From positions 186,001 through 250,000 of the forward strand of contig NOWV01000057.1 of NCBI GenBank assembly GCA_003344405.1: a stretch of 64,000 nt of DNA, given 5' to 3'. Position 1 is the first letter of the stretch. The number at the start of each line of letters is the position of its first letter. Source of the DNA: Trichoplax sp. H2 (lineage: Eukaryota; Placozoa; Uniplacotomia; Trichoplacea). The notes under the pieces are model-generated. The model did no database searches and had not been told where the DNA came from. It worked only from the letters and a program-made list of their open reading frames with translations. A program made the position numbers and the translations under genes. Shown one piece after another: positions 38,301-51,000 of this stretch.

Positions 38301-41300
38301 CGGCATGCCAAACCTTAACCTAGAATAATTTCTAGACGCAAAACTGTGAAGCGGTAATTAAAGTGAGTGTGCATTTGGATTTTCATATGCCATGGTACAA
38401 TATCCTCAGTCATGATCACTTTAGATGCATCCACTATTATAATGAAGTCTGCTCTATACTTAAAGTACTATAGCCATCGTAGAAAGGTCTGCAACCGTAA
38501 CGAATCAAGGTACGTATTTGATGACCGAATTCAATTCCTAGTGTATAGGAGCCGTAATTAAAGGACCTATTCGTATTTATTAAGATAACAGCAATTTTAT
38601 TATACTTCGGTTAAAATTATGAATAAAATTAATGATAGCGTTTGTGAGCCTTATTTAGATAGATGGAAGCTTAAATCTATCTGTGTTTGGACAAATTCTG
38701 ATAGTTTTTTGTTAGCATTGTATTGAGATGCTTATATTAAGATTCTGAGATAATAATAGATAGCGCTAATTGTGTTAGTAGGGTGAGATTTTTAACGCTT
38801 TAATTAGAAGTGCGAATTATGAATTGATACACGGTAAAAAGTTACTGAACCTTTGACAGGCCTATCAAATGGTAATACTATCTGTTAAGTCAGAGGTTCG
38901 ATTCCGAACCGATTTACTGTACTGTATGTCGACGTAAACTGTGGTTCGTCGGTTCGGTTGTACTACAATATGAGTACTGTAGTAAAAGTACTGTACAGTA
39001 TTGTAGTGCTGTACCGTACATTTGTACAGCATACAGTACACGGTATAAAGTTACTGAACCTCTGATAGGTCTACGACAAATGGTAATACTATCTGTTCAA
39101 TGAGCACATTATCGTAAACCGTCAGCAAAGCGACGGGAGTTTGCACTAGTTATATATAAATTGTGAATATTGCTGTGATAATTCAGATAGTCCTTGGTAG
39201 TTATGAGACAAACCTGATCTTATGTAATAAAGTGAAGTTTACAAGAAACTGTAGTTCGTGTTGTATTTTTGAGAAGACACTTTATCACACTCATATAATT
39301 GTCTTATCCTCCCCATAACGAAGTTCCTCTTTCGCATACCTATCGTGCGTCATGTATAAAGGTGAAAAATTACAAGAATATCTATGATTACCTAAAAACT
39401 GGTAGATGTAGGCGTTGGATTCCCTATCTGCACCATTAAAGTTTATTTGGCCCTGTTAATTGAAAAATTCCGTTAGCATAATGATTATACTCCTACTGAT
39501 TATTTTTCGTTTCTCTATAGCCTTGGAAAGTTTACGAAAATTTTGAAAATTTTGAACAAGACAATGTCCCACCGTAATTCCAACAAAATTAGTTTTATCC
39601 AACATCTCGCTTATTATACGCATCTTTCGATTATTTTGATACTTAAGATCTAGTAGAGAGCCACCACTTAACGTAAGCTGCTGATCTGTTTGATTTAATG
39701 CCAGTGCTAGCGTCCAAACGGAGTCATAAACATAGCCTTTTAGATAATCATTCTGAGATATGTTTCGAAATTTATGGAAATATTCTTGAAAACCGGCTGC
39801 GCTCTTTTCGTATCAAAGGTTTATAAATAAAGGAAATAAAAGAAAAATTACCGTATCCAGCCATGTTGGCAATAAGCAAGAATTAAAAGTTACTGAAAGA
39901 TAGTTCTAATGCTGAATTTTAAGATAATGGTATTTGTTACTCTCTTACTCTGCCGGATATGGTCGTTTCATTATTTATTGGATAAAACTGATAAACAGAT
40001 AAATAATTTTGTATAACTTGGTAGATTTGATTGCTTGAGCAATTTATATCTTTGGCAATATAGTCCATATACCAATGTTTTGGATACCATCCTGGAAATA
40101 CCCAAACATATTTAGGCCCGTAATATTGCTTCTTATAAGCCTATTATTAAAATGATCCGTAATTGGTTAATAATTGAGTAACTTCACATGTTTACAGTCT
40201 GCTATATTTAATATCATAACGTAAAATAATATATTTCGTCGTTAAATAAGATAAATTGACCATCTGATGATGATTCTGAAATGGCAGATTTAGTGAGCAA
40301 TTCTTTTTAGAACCGTACCAATACATGCTAATTATTGACCGTTGCGAATTTTAAAATTCGTTATTTCAGTTACAGAAATGATGCTTCAAATTACCTCGCA
40401 CAGGACGTACGAAATTGCATCTGGCCGTGAAACCACGAACATTATTCTTGCATCCTTATTCTGCAATGAAAGCAAGATTTACAGAATTTGATATTTAGAT
40501 CATGGCCATGGAATTTAATTACCGAGGTTATTTATCAAGCTCAGAAATCAGTATTATTAATAATGTTAAACAATTCTTCTGTAAGGGAAACTTAATTTGC
40601 TCTAGTGTTTTATACGCTTTGTTATATCCTATAGGTTTGTGTCATAAAATATTTTTAAAATGTAATTACAGTTACCTTTAAGTTCTTTATTACATCCTTT
40701 GCATCATCAACTATTCCTTCTGCTGTCAATAATGTAATATTTTTAGCTGCAAACCGTTTAGTTAGATCCCTAATAGACTATAGCATTGATTATTGGTGAA
40801 TTAAGTGTATCATTGGTCCTGATCAGAAAACTGTATGGAAATAGCTGTCTATTAAGAAAATACTAACAAGTGTAAGAGATGGTGAAATTTGGTAAACGAT
40901 GGACACCTTAGTCCAATTAAAATACTCCGCTATTGCAGCCATGGCTGGATTAAAACTGAGATCTGAAAGTGCTGTACGGTAGAAGTAAGGATAATTTTTA
41001 CGATCATTTAGTAACAACGAAGATGATCCGAAGGAAACCTAAATTACGTCAGAAACGAAAAGTAAACAATTTAATTCAAGTTTATAAATGGCTACAATTA
41101 CAGCAATCTATTTAATATTCATCACGATACTCAAAATAACAATCCTAAATTTTAATATCCTATGTGCAATACATGATTATATTATTTGATAAGCTATTTG
41201 TTATGAATTCCTATCGTCGCAGCAATCTATATAATTCATATTTTAATCAATACTATTTTGTTAGTATAAGAAAGTATTGGTAAAGTAATTTGAGTTGGTC

Positions 41301-44300
41301 CGGCCTTTATTTACTAATATTCGACCGATGAACTGATGAATTTAATGGTTGAAAATCTCATGGAGGAGAGTGTGGGTTAATCTGTAGAAAACGTAGACGT
41401 AAAAACCAAGGTCACTCTTATTCTAAATCTAATCTTTATTGCAACTCCAGCCTCTTCGAGGACCCGACAAATCCTTATATACCTAACTTTTTTTATCTTA
41501 TCATACAAGTTACGTATCGTACCGTACAATACAAACGTATTCAGTCAATATAACATGGTTTTCTAAGAATATTCATGAAGAACTGTTAATGTTCTGTACA
41601 GATGTTTATCTGACGAGACTATTTAGAATGATAACAGAATGAATGGTATTTAATCTATTTTTACTAATTTACGAAAGAGAATCAACTCTGAAGAAGATAA
41701 AACCATTAAATTTTACTACTGTATACCGTAAGATTTGATACGCAATTTCTTCTTTAGCAAGTACTACTAGTATTTTCCAATCAATTAATTTGTTGAAAAA
41801 ATAAACTTTAAACTATGGCATAAAGTATCCTAAAACCTATCATGTAGCTGCTATGGTAAGCGTAATATCAGCAATGTATTTCGTTATCAATACAGTCCAG
41901 TTGCAATTATTGAGTCCTTCATAAGTATTATAAGCCACTGTAATTGTGGTCTAGGACAGTTTAACGCCGACGATTTACCGCTGTACAGTTTAGTAGTTTA
42001 GGCGATATACAACATCTACTCAACATTAGTGTACGTGAATGCTATATTTTAACCACAATACACTGTTAATGTATACTCTTAATGTGTATGTATGATCTAT
42101 AATAACATTAAGATCGATATAAGATATGACGTACTGAGGGAAGATTTAAAATTTTGTAGCGTTCAATCCTATACAGCCTAGAACTAATTTAATGCGGTGG
42201 AGTATCTACAGCAAATCGTCCGAGTCAGTGCAATTGACGGCAATTCGGCTTATTAATTACCTGATAAAGAGCAAAATTCTACTAAAAATTAGTTTCGTCC
42301 TCGGTTAATATTATTCTAAATGTTTTCTAGGAATGTTATATGAGACAGCATGTACTAATCTCTAGGCATGCAGAGAAATTTTAATCATAGAAACTTGTAT
42401 GAATCTGATGCGTAAGCAATAAGTATCATTAAAAGCTAAAATCCACATTATTTGGCTTATAAATCAATCCTATACTATCTTATCCAACGATAGTTACAAT
42501 CTTATATTTATATATATTTGTACAACTGAAAATAGGCTTCTTTATAATCGCAATTATTAAGTGTAATGATTATGAGGGCTGTCATAAGTTTTCGTTCTTA
42601 GAATAAATCAAGATTAAGGAAGATTTCATTTTAATCCTTAGAATACGTTTACAGAAGAGTTCTAGCAGTCACGGGCTCAGTAAAGTGTATTTTGTGAAAA
42701 TAATTATTCTACGAATAGATTTTTGGTTTACTGTAAATGTTATGTGAATAGCTTTCTCGGAATATGAGGCCTTTCAAAGCTATTTAATTTAACGTCAACT
42801 TAGAATACTGACATTTCATTCACTCTTTGTCATTCATTATTAGTATAAGAGCGAATAAATAAAATAAAATTAATCGCTTTATAGTACTATATTTTACATG
42901 TATATGACCATACCATGGCCTGATTCCAATACTTGGAAATAGCGCCAACGTATTCAGCACAACTTGCTCTTATCGGGCCAACGATTCCGAAAACTTCAGT
43001 TGTTTGATTATGAAGCGACGAACGTATGTAAATATTGGCTGCTAGTGCAGGATTAAACTAGTACCAATAGAAAATAAAAATGTTAACTGGCGATATGAAG
43101 GTAGATAATAGTTCTTATGATGTCACAACGACGTTTTAATCATTATAGTAAAGTTAAATTTTGTGAATTTTATAGGTTGGCTTAAGTAATGCACTAGTGT
43201 CACAAACCAGCTTCGTGACAAGGATAACGTAAAACAAATCTCTAAATTACTATAGTCTCCGGGATTCAGTATCCCTTAACTACCTCACAAGAATTTAGAC
43301 GCCTTTGATTCTACGTTAAACTCAACTAGACAATTGAGAACTGCTTTATTCAACTATCTGATGGGCTTATATACCCTTCTACAGCAGCTAACATTCACAA
43401 GTCATCTTATAAAAATACCTGGGTGAGAACATCTACTAACTAGTTTTTCACAGTCGGACTACAATATGTCCATTCACAGAATCATTTCAGCACACATTAC
43501 AGCACAGCAATAAATTTACTGTAACACATTTATAATTAGAGAGTAATTCCTATTGTAAGTAACTTGTTGTAATATAATATCACTATATTATATTAACCAA
43601 ATTTAGATATCTATTTCTTCACGGTAGTTCGTACCGTGACAACTAGATTTTGAACGAACTAATAATTATCGGTTTAATCCATATGCAGATTTTTCGTTGC
43701 TAGAATTTTCACTTACAGTGTATATGATTTTAAGCATAGAATTAGATATATGCTTAATATTTCTGAAACCTGAAGTTGAAATAACTAAGGTATCATTAAT
43801 TTTACTGTCGTAACTGTGTCAGGGTATATCAAAGGGCTGTAAACTAATAATTGCAATTTTGTAAATATGGTTACCGAACTACATTAGAACATTACAGGAT
43901 TAGGGTATGGTTAGGCTGATCATTATTCCTACATTCATGATTAACCACAAAGTTCTTGACGCTTTTCTAAATTTTCGCTCTAATAAAATTTATGTACTAG
44001 TATAGCCTCTGTGGCTATCAAATTTATCGTAAATAATAAAGCCTAGTCGATAAAACTGCAGTTTATTGTTGACAACTTACTCGAGTAAAACCAATATTAG
44101 CCACCAAGTTGTAACCTTTCAATATATGGGGATTAGTATTAATATCTGATACAGCTAACTTTATACTTTCAATTTGATCAATTCCAGTTCTTCCAAAATT
44201 GTTGTGTGGCACTAATGCCAATATACGTATTGATGGTTTACTAGTTAAATTTCCATCCAAAGATTCCACTAGCATATTACTATCGCTTGCCATTATCAAG

Positions 44301-44335
44301 CAAAGTACGGTTACAACGTAAACGTTTAAATTCAT
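35392..44335 (-). CDS. GABBR2-like: GABA-B-type class C GPCR, GABBR2-like; 15 exons, about 812 aa
   Basis: Plasma-membrane class C receptor. Exons: 44335-44081, 43057-42914, 41038-40868, 40777-40676, 40460-40395, 40140-39949, 39803-39573, 39452-39392, 37919-37824, 37720-37570, 37380-37140, 37003-36881, 36224-35889, 35791-35621, 35490-35392; all in frame. Residues 1-19 look like a signal peptide; about 35-440 is the bilobed ligand-binding module (SFGSSS, GPKYVWVFPGWY, YVYDSVWTLALALN); about 455-720 is the 7TM core (LLCIGFTFAFGALFAKTWR, FLAYETRNVTIPALND, FIFIPK). The tail ends with a coiled-coil-like segment (HELKREIDAIRHQLAILD). TM sequence resembles vertebrate GABBR2 more than GABBR1. Exons are scattered over 9 kb with repeat-bearing introns. 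The start is the ATG before the signal sequence. Ligand unknown. Confidence 0.93.
38831..39150 (+). repeat. repeat cluster inside a receptor intron
   Basis: Two direct copies of a block of about 55 bp (GTTACTGAACCT followed by AATGGTAATACTATCTGTT) lie at about 38831-38886 and 39040-39097, separated by TGTAC-rich sequence. The second runs into ATCGTAAACCGTCAGCAAAG and the GCACTAGT terminus shared with the repeats at 273, 35070 and 54391. It lies in the intron 37920-39391 of the first receptor gene and is not coding. Confidence 0.65.
43198..43641. mobile_element. 444-bp non-autonomous insertion with hairpin termini and 5-bp target duplication
   Basis: Begins TGTCAC and ends GTGACA, flanked on both sides by ACTAG (43193-43197 and 43642-43646). 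The fragment at 47009-47351 carries the same flanks joined with a single ACTAG and no insert, a natural empty site. Each end can fold: TGTCAC...GTGACA within the first 23 bases, and TTCACGGTA...TACCGTGA near the right end. It has no open frame of note, so it would be mobilised in trans. It sits in the first intron of the receptor gene. Related sequence occurs at 50.7-51.0 kb and 51.7-52.2 kb. Family not identified. Confidence 0.8.
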
Positions 44336-46578
44336 CTCGATGATATCTTTCTGTAAATACTAGTCTTCTTCCAAATAAGTCAGTTTCACCTGTATCTGAG
44401 AATAAGCTTATGCTTGTACAGTTAATAAAAGTAGATTTACTAAGATGATATTTTGAATCTAATCATATCAAACATAAATAGTCTGGGTTACATTTTGAAA
44501 TGAAATTCTACGTAATTTTTACGAAAACATTTTTACCTACCTAAACTATTAAGTCTAATATTCGATTTGCAGTATGAGATAACAAGTTTGCCTGACGCGG
44601 TAGCAAAAATTTGAAAGTGTCAGAAAGTCTGCAAGTAAGGAATTTTATTCATAATCAATCATTCAATTAATGGTTAGAGCCTTAATATATCTAGGTGTAT
44701 TTAAATGCTTTTAACTTATTTTTTACAAAGGATGATGCTCTTATTACTCGGCATAATAGGCAAAAGGATAATATTACAATGAATTGAGTGAAAATATTCA
44801 ATAAAAACTTGTAAAAAAGTGCTATTACACAGTATATTGCCTTAAATTAGAAGACCTGCTAAGGTAGAAGCAATATTAAATGGCTGAAACTAAAATTTTA
44901 CAGTAGTTTAAAAATACGATATATCTTCACCTTTTGAGAATTTTTATTTGCAAATGTACGCTTTGCAACAATAAATGTCGTAATGTATTAAGAAAAATAA
45001 TCGAGTAAATTAAATGATTTGATCCAAAGTTGACTGTAAATAAAGTAATCATCTAAAATAGGGTCTGATTGTCGTGAACGAATCTGCTATCTTACTATCT
45101 ATGAAACTAGAACTTTCCTAGGATTATTAATCAGTGTAAAAGTATCTTACAAAAGAAATGATAAATTTATAGTATAGCCATAATATTTAATTTAATTACG
45201 CATTGATCATATAATGTTCCGCTCGTAATGCTATACGTAAGTGAACTGTTATCGCATTGTAAATTTATAATATTAGTTGCGTGCAATACTATATACGTAG
45301 GCTGAACTTAAAAGGATTAAGAGGAAAAGTAGGGCAAGGAAGGTTTGAAAATCTAGTTTCTACACAAACTGGGTATATTAACTTAAAGATTTAATCTGTC
45401 TATTCCGAAAGCGTAATATTTGTGTTCTAGCTTTCAGCTAGTGAAGATTGCATCAAACTAAAGCTAAATTTTATCATGCGTTGATAATTTTTATCAATGT
45501 CGATGTTAACTTCAATACAGACAGTTCGTCGATGCTGTGTGGATGCAATCCTGTAGTAAGTGGTAATTGATTAAAAGTCTTAATCTGAAATTTACTTCTT
45601 TACGCTCCTAATATGAAAAATTAATTATCAAGTGCTTATTAGTTTCGCAATATGCTAGATATTAAATGCACATACGTATACCAACTCTTTATACAATATA
45701 GATTATTGAAAAGTTTATCTATAATAGCAATTATCCCTTGATGTAAAATTTAGAAATAACGTGGTATACGATAATTCAAATTAATCAGTTAGATTTAGAT
45801 GATCGGCTTACCTTGTAGCTTCCCCAAATTTCTGCTCAAAGTATTTGTGCTGGGTATTCGTTCTTAGTGCTAAAATAAATTAAATATCAAATACGGAAAT
45901 TTTGAAAACTGATTTACTGATCTAGATATGCCTAGAGATACTTTTAAGCAGCTTTTCGTAATTAATGCTTTTAATGCAGAGAATACGCTTATGTTTTCAT
46001 AATAATCGATATCTTCACACTCTAATCACTTTTGCAGGGTTTTGATCTTTTCTATATCTTTGCGTAAATCTTTCAAATGAAGATTATACCCAGAAGAACA
46101 GAAAATATTAATTGGATACGCCACTTGCTATTCGTTCTATAGATTGCGGTATATTATCGAAATAAAGATTATGTTTTTATTGTCAAGCCATCAGTCATAT
46201 CATTGATTTTAAATTCAATACAGTAAAGCGTATTATAGTTTAAAACAAATTTGTCTTTGCAATTTCATTGATATTAATAATTTAATTAGCTATCCAAACA
46301 ATAATTTAGCATTATATTTACTTAGAATCCAGTAATTAAGTAACCCAACTCCTTTGTCTCTATTTAATACGTCGCGGCCTCGTGATAACAAATTCATTCC
46401 ATCCTAGAAGTGCTTTAAAGTTTTTGTAATTTATGATACAAGATCATAATATATTTCCAGAAGGTTAACAATAAACAATTAAAGGATATTTTTGTTCATT
46501 TTCAATCTACCTCATTTCTCTGATATCGAAAGAAATTTTTGTCGCATGCTACTCGAAAAGTCGGATACAGTCATTTAT
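44336..46578. other. upstream region of the first receptor; no gene recognised
   Basis: AT-rich sequence upstream of the receptor start codon. It should include the promoter, but no motif can be singled out and no coding exons or RNA genes are visible. Confidence 0.5.
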
Positions 46579-46988
46579 GCGACGAATTTTCATTAATGCT
46601 TTTGAAATGGTAATTTTTTATCACAGTAAATAGATTTTAAGTAGTTAAAATTTGTCAGAATTTCAATGTACTGATATTAAAATTAAGTCATAACGGGTAT
46701 ATGAATTATTGAAATCCAATCTACAGTATTTAAATCACGTACCTGTAGTTCATTGCTTTGTGTTCATCTACGATCATTACTTGAGATCTTATTATTATTT
46801 TTAATTGCACGTATTGTATACGTCGAGACAGTCCAATAACATTTGAATAAATCAGAATAAACAATCAGTAAAGGTCATAAAATTAATTTGAAGTATTCAG
46901 ATTTAAGAATTATTCAATACCGCATCCAATACTAACTAGAGAATTAAAACTGACGTACTATATACTATTATTAGGACATAATTACATT
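46579..46988 (+). repeat. left-contig copy of a duplicated 0.4-kb segment
   Basis: Nearly identical to 47372-47776 with a few substitutions and small indels. It ends exactly at an N gap, as expected for unmerged overlapping haplotype contigs. Confidence 0.85.
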
Positions 46989-47008
46989 NNNNNNNNNNNN
47001 NNNNNNNN
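46989..47008. other. assembly gap (20 N)
   Basis: A run of 20 N, evidently a placeholder of fixed length. Confidence 0.99.
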
Positions 47009-47351
47009 ACTAGTACCAATAGAAAATAAAAATGTTAACTGGCGATATGAAGGTAGATAATAGTTCTTATGATGTCACAACGACGTTTTAATCATTATCG
47101 TAAAGTTAAATTTTGTGAATTTTATAGGTTGGCTTAAGTAATGCACTAGATTTTGAACGAACTAATAATTATCGGTTTAATCCATATGCAGATTTTTCGT
47201 TGCTAGAATTTTCATTTACAGTGTATATGATTTTAAGCATAGAATTAGATATATGCTTAATATTTCTGAAACCTGAAGTTGAAATAACTAAGGTATCATT
47301 AATTTTACTGTCGTAACTGTGTCAGGGTATATCAAAGGGCTGTAAACTAAT
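47009..47351 (+). repeat. stray fragment matching 43057-43848 without the 444-bp insertion
   Basis: Matches 43057-43197 and then 43647-43848 continuously, apart from a few substitutions. It is bounded by N gaps on both sides. It is best explained as a piece of the other haplotype of the receptor first-intron region, placed here by scaffolding. Confidence 0.85.
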
Positions 47352-47371
47352 NNNNNNNNNNNNNNNNNNNN
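47352..47371. other. assembly gap (20 N)
   Basis: A run of 20 N between the stray fragment and the second copy of the 0.4-kb segment. Confidence 0.99.
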
Positions 47372-47776
47372 GCGACGAATTTTCATTAATGCTTTTGAAA
47401 TGGTAGTTTTTTATCACAGTAAATAGATTTTAAGTAGTTAAAATTTGTCAGAATTTTAATGTACTGATATTAAAATTAAGTCATAACGGGTATATGAATT
47501 ATTGAAATCCAATCTATTTAAATCACGTACATGTAGTTCATTGCTTTGTGTTCATCTACGATCATTACTTGAGATCTCATTATTTTTTCTAATTGCACGT
47601 ATTGTATATGTCGAGACAGTCCAATAACATTTGAACAAATCAGAATAAACAATCAGTAAAGGTCATAAAATTAATTTGAAGTATTCAGATTTAAGAATTA
47701 TTCAATACCTCATCCACTACTAACTAGAGAATTAAAACTGATGTACTATATACTATTATTAGGACATAATTACATT
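47372..47776 (+). repeat. right-contig copy of the duplicated 0.4-kb segment
   Basis: Starts directly after the N gap and matches 46579-46988, with for example a 5-base indel at the CTACAGTATTTAAATC / CTATTTAAATC position. Confidence 0.85.
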
Positions 47777-47883
47777 CTTGAGCTCTTGCTATTTGTTGAT
47801 GTTACTTACTTGTTCGTTATTAAATAGCAAGGCCATTTTTATTGACAAATATCACCATCAAGCTTATAGCTAACAGTTTCAAG

Positions 47884-48388
47884 GCAATAAATATTCCACC
47901 TTCAAGTTGAATACTATTCTTCAATTCCACTCTTTATTATTAGATACATATTAACGAGAATATCTCAACACTAAAATGTTTATTCATACATTCGAGTTGG
48001 TGATGACTTAAAATAGGTTTTCACGCTAGATGATTCAAAGCTAATTATACAAGGAAATAAATGTCCCCTTTTCAAATAAAATGCTATTCCTCAGCTCCCC
48101 TTTACCATAAGATACATATAAAAGGGCATATTAGAACATAAAAATATTCATACATACATTTGAATAAGTGATAACTTAAAATAGGTGCCTTCACTAGATG
48201 ATTTGCAACTAATATACAAGGAAACAAATATCCTCTTTTAAAATTAGATGCTATTCTTTAGCTCCCCCTTCATGATAAGATGCATATAAAAGAGCACATC
48301 GGAACATTGAAACATCCATACATATATTCGAGTAGATAATGAATTAAAATAGTTTTTACGCTAGAGAATTCAAAACTAATTATACTCG
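47884..48388 (+). repeat. three-copy tandem repeat, about 168-bp unit
   Basis: Units starting with AATAAAT/ACAAAT near 47884, 48054 and 48221. Each contains, in order, a GCTATTC block, AAGATACATAT or AAGATGCATAT, a CATACAT block, a TTAAAATAG block and a TCACTAGATGAT-like block. Copies are diverged. No protein is suggested by any frame. Confidence 0.75.
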
Positions 48389-49107
48389 TACTTATTTTTG
48401 GTCGGATCCTCAATCGATAAAGTCTAGCGATAGACCAAAGAGTGTGGAAAGATATGAAACTTGAACAACCTATGACGATAAATATTCATTTACATCTGCC
48501 TGTCATTGTAAGCAAATATTCATCCTGCAAGTTGGATAACGACACAACTACACTCATATCTTATCTTGTTATCACTTAAGGTGCCTTAGATAGATAGCAC
48601 TTTTGGGTGCAGATGAGCTCTGACAAAGTTCAGAACAACGTTCATAAAATTTATAGTCAAATACAGTTTCATGTAATTACCGGTTGTAAGGATTTCATAA
48701 ATAACAAATTAAGTACTTTCACTACATAGAATTGATGTATTATAGTACATGCGTATTATAGTCCTGTCAGAATGCAAGACAAGAAGCATCTGGTATATTT
48801 AGGTACCATAGCATAAACTATAGGGTACTTGAGTATTTGTCGTGGTTTTTATATATCAGTGTAAAACCACATAAAAAATATACTACATCGAATGATTTTC
48901 ATTTTTCCTTCTTTCTTTCTATTTTCTTTTTATGAATTACTTTATTAAATATAAATTGTTTAACAGTATAAGATTGTGATCAATAAAATACAACCTAAAC
49001 GTGGATAAATAATAGTCAAATTCAGCTACTATTATCACGTCTGTTTATCATCTAAAGGCATTCAATCCCTTTCAGTCATATTCTAACTCTAGTAGTAGTA
49101 GTTTTAT
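48389..49107. other. no gene recognised
   Basis: AT-rich stretch between the 168-bp tandem repeat and the duplicated 49.1-kb block. I find no supported feature. Confidence 0.5.
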
Positions 49108-49366
49108 TTTAAATTTTTATTTTAAAAATCACTATAGACTTCAAGTAATCATCTGTCACGAAGCTGGTTTGTTACATCACCATAAGGTGTAAATTCGAAA
49201 ATTTTTTATTCGAAATTGTTTTATGTCAGAGATAGAAACAAAAATTCTTGTATACCGTATCGCATGTTTAAAACAAAATGGAATAACTCTGTTGATAAAT
49301 TACAGCAATCCCCAAGAAATCAAATTAATTGAAAACTACTTGCAAAACCTAAATTATATTAAGCAG
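49108..49366 (+). repeat. segment duplicated at 55594-55852
   Basis: Near-identical to the sequence just right of the third N gap. It contains a hairpin of the TGTCAC...GTTACA type (49154-49176), like the ends of the 443-kb-region insertion at 43198, and the first two thirds of a small open frame starting at 49223. Confidence 0.85.
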
Positions 49367-49378
49367 TCTGATCAATAA
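49223..49378 (+). pseudogene. interrupted copy of a 75-codon open frame
   Basis: The frame matches the first 48 codons of 55709-55936 with two or three substitutions, then ends in a stop five codons later. The remaining codons reappear, still open, at 55178-55260. So the frame is split here by about 5.8 kb of sequence. Whether the intact frame is a real gene is unknown. Confidence 0.35.
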
Positions 49379-50699
49379 AATAAGCAAAAGAAAAGAAATG
49401 GCTTTGCAATTATTTTAGCTATTTGGAGCCAAGTATTCCAAAATAACAGCTCTGAGTCAAGCTTAAAATTCGTTGTATTTCTTTGCATACTATGGGCATT
49501 ACTACTTATTTAATTCTCAATAAATCATTATTTTCAGTAACCAGAAATAGGATATGATAATGTATGTCTATTTAACCGATTATTGGTAACTTCACTGAGT
49601 TTAAATTATAAATAACATAAAAGATAAAAAATATAAGCATTAAGAGAATATCGCCGATAAAATACTAACTCAAAGCCACTATATAAAGCTTCAGGCCATA
49701 CCAAAGGCATATTATTATAATTGCTTTACAGAGCATTAAGTTCATTTTAAAAGCTTCTATCTCCTCTGCTAGGCTATTCCTTGTTATATGATCGAATGCT
49801 ATACATCATGTTTACTGACTTTTTCAACTTGTGTATTAAATATATCGATAGAGAAACTAAGTCTAATCGTAACATATCGCCGAGAAATAGCTGTAAAACT
49901 TATCGTAAATGCCAACTAAGAATATACACCAAGAAAACCTTATACTAAAATGTCCAACATGAATTTATGCGTATTATGTTCATTCCTCGAAGTTAGACAT
50001 TATGCAAATAGCCTTCAAATCTTTAATTGATTACAATTGCTAACACCTGACATCAAGTGCAATGGTAGAATGCCAATTGAGTAATACAATACTAGTTTGT
50101 AAAAGCAGCCGTGATTCACAGCATTGCTTATTGATCATTACATCGATGCTAAATTCTAGAGAGATTTAAGGAAGATGCATGCAATTTGTAGCATAACTAC
50201 GGCCGACGTCTCGGACAGCAACCTCGACCCGGAGACTGAATCCGAAAATCCGAATTTTTAATAAAATCACGTATTCACTAATCAAAAAATTCTTTATGAC
50301 AACTATTACTACTTTTCTGAAATTATCATTGGCAGTTGCTGTTTTAGCATGAAGTTGTACGGTAACTGTACGATTATATCGTACAATACAGTACTTTACT
50401 TTCATGTTATAAATCTCCCCTCTCTACGGATAGGGCTTTGTTACTAAGTCAAATTCACTTATAATCCTAATAGACTATCAAACGCTCTTTCTTTAGATTA
50501 GGCAATTGCTTTTAGATTATTTCTATAGTAATCTATGCAATACCATGTCAAATAATGAAGAAGAAAAGATGGCAACCTCATGATTTTGCAGGGTAAAACT
50601 TAAAGAAACTATCGTTTTCGAGTTATTTTCTATAGTAAAGTAATAATAGTTACATACTAAAAGCTATAAAGGACTCTGCTTTTTGTCCTTTACTACACA

Positions 50700-51000
50700 T
50701 GTGCAGAATGATTCTAGATAATTAGACAACAGTATGTCTATTCATAGAATTATTTATGGTATCACCTATAATTGAATATCTTCAAGATATTAATCACAAG
50801 CGTCACAAGACATAACTCTATAATCAATTAACATCAGTTACTATATAAGAACTCTTTAGAGTACTATAGTTCAGCATAATTTACTATAAGAAATAACTGC
50901 CGTGATTCTTACTATAAGCCATTAATAGTTATTACCATATGTAAATGTTAATTCACTAAATTTAGTCCTTTAATTCTTCACGGTAGCTCGTACTGTGACA
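50700..51000 (+). mobile_element. right-end relative of the 444-bp element
   Basis: Ends with CTTCACGGTAGCTCGTACTG then TGACA, matching the right terminus at 43617-43641. It shares an upstream block around CAGTATGTCTATTCATAGAA with the interior of the 444-bp element. The left end is not clear. Confidence 0.6.

Noticed and set aside
38367-38561. 64-codon plus frame inside the receptor intron
   Set aside because: Opposite strand to the host gene, no recognisable product, typical chance length for this composition.
50166-50405. 79-codon minus frame
   Set aside because: Lies in repeat-like, TGTAC-containing sequence of the 5.8-kb variable segment; no family resemblance.
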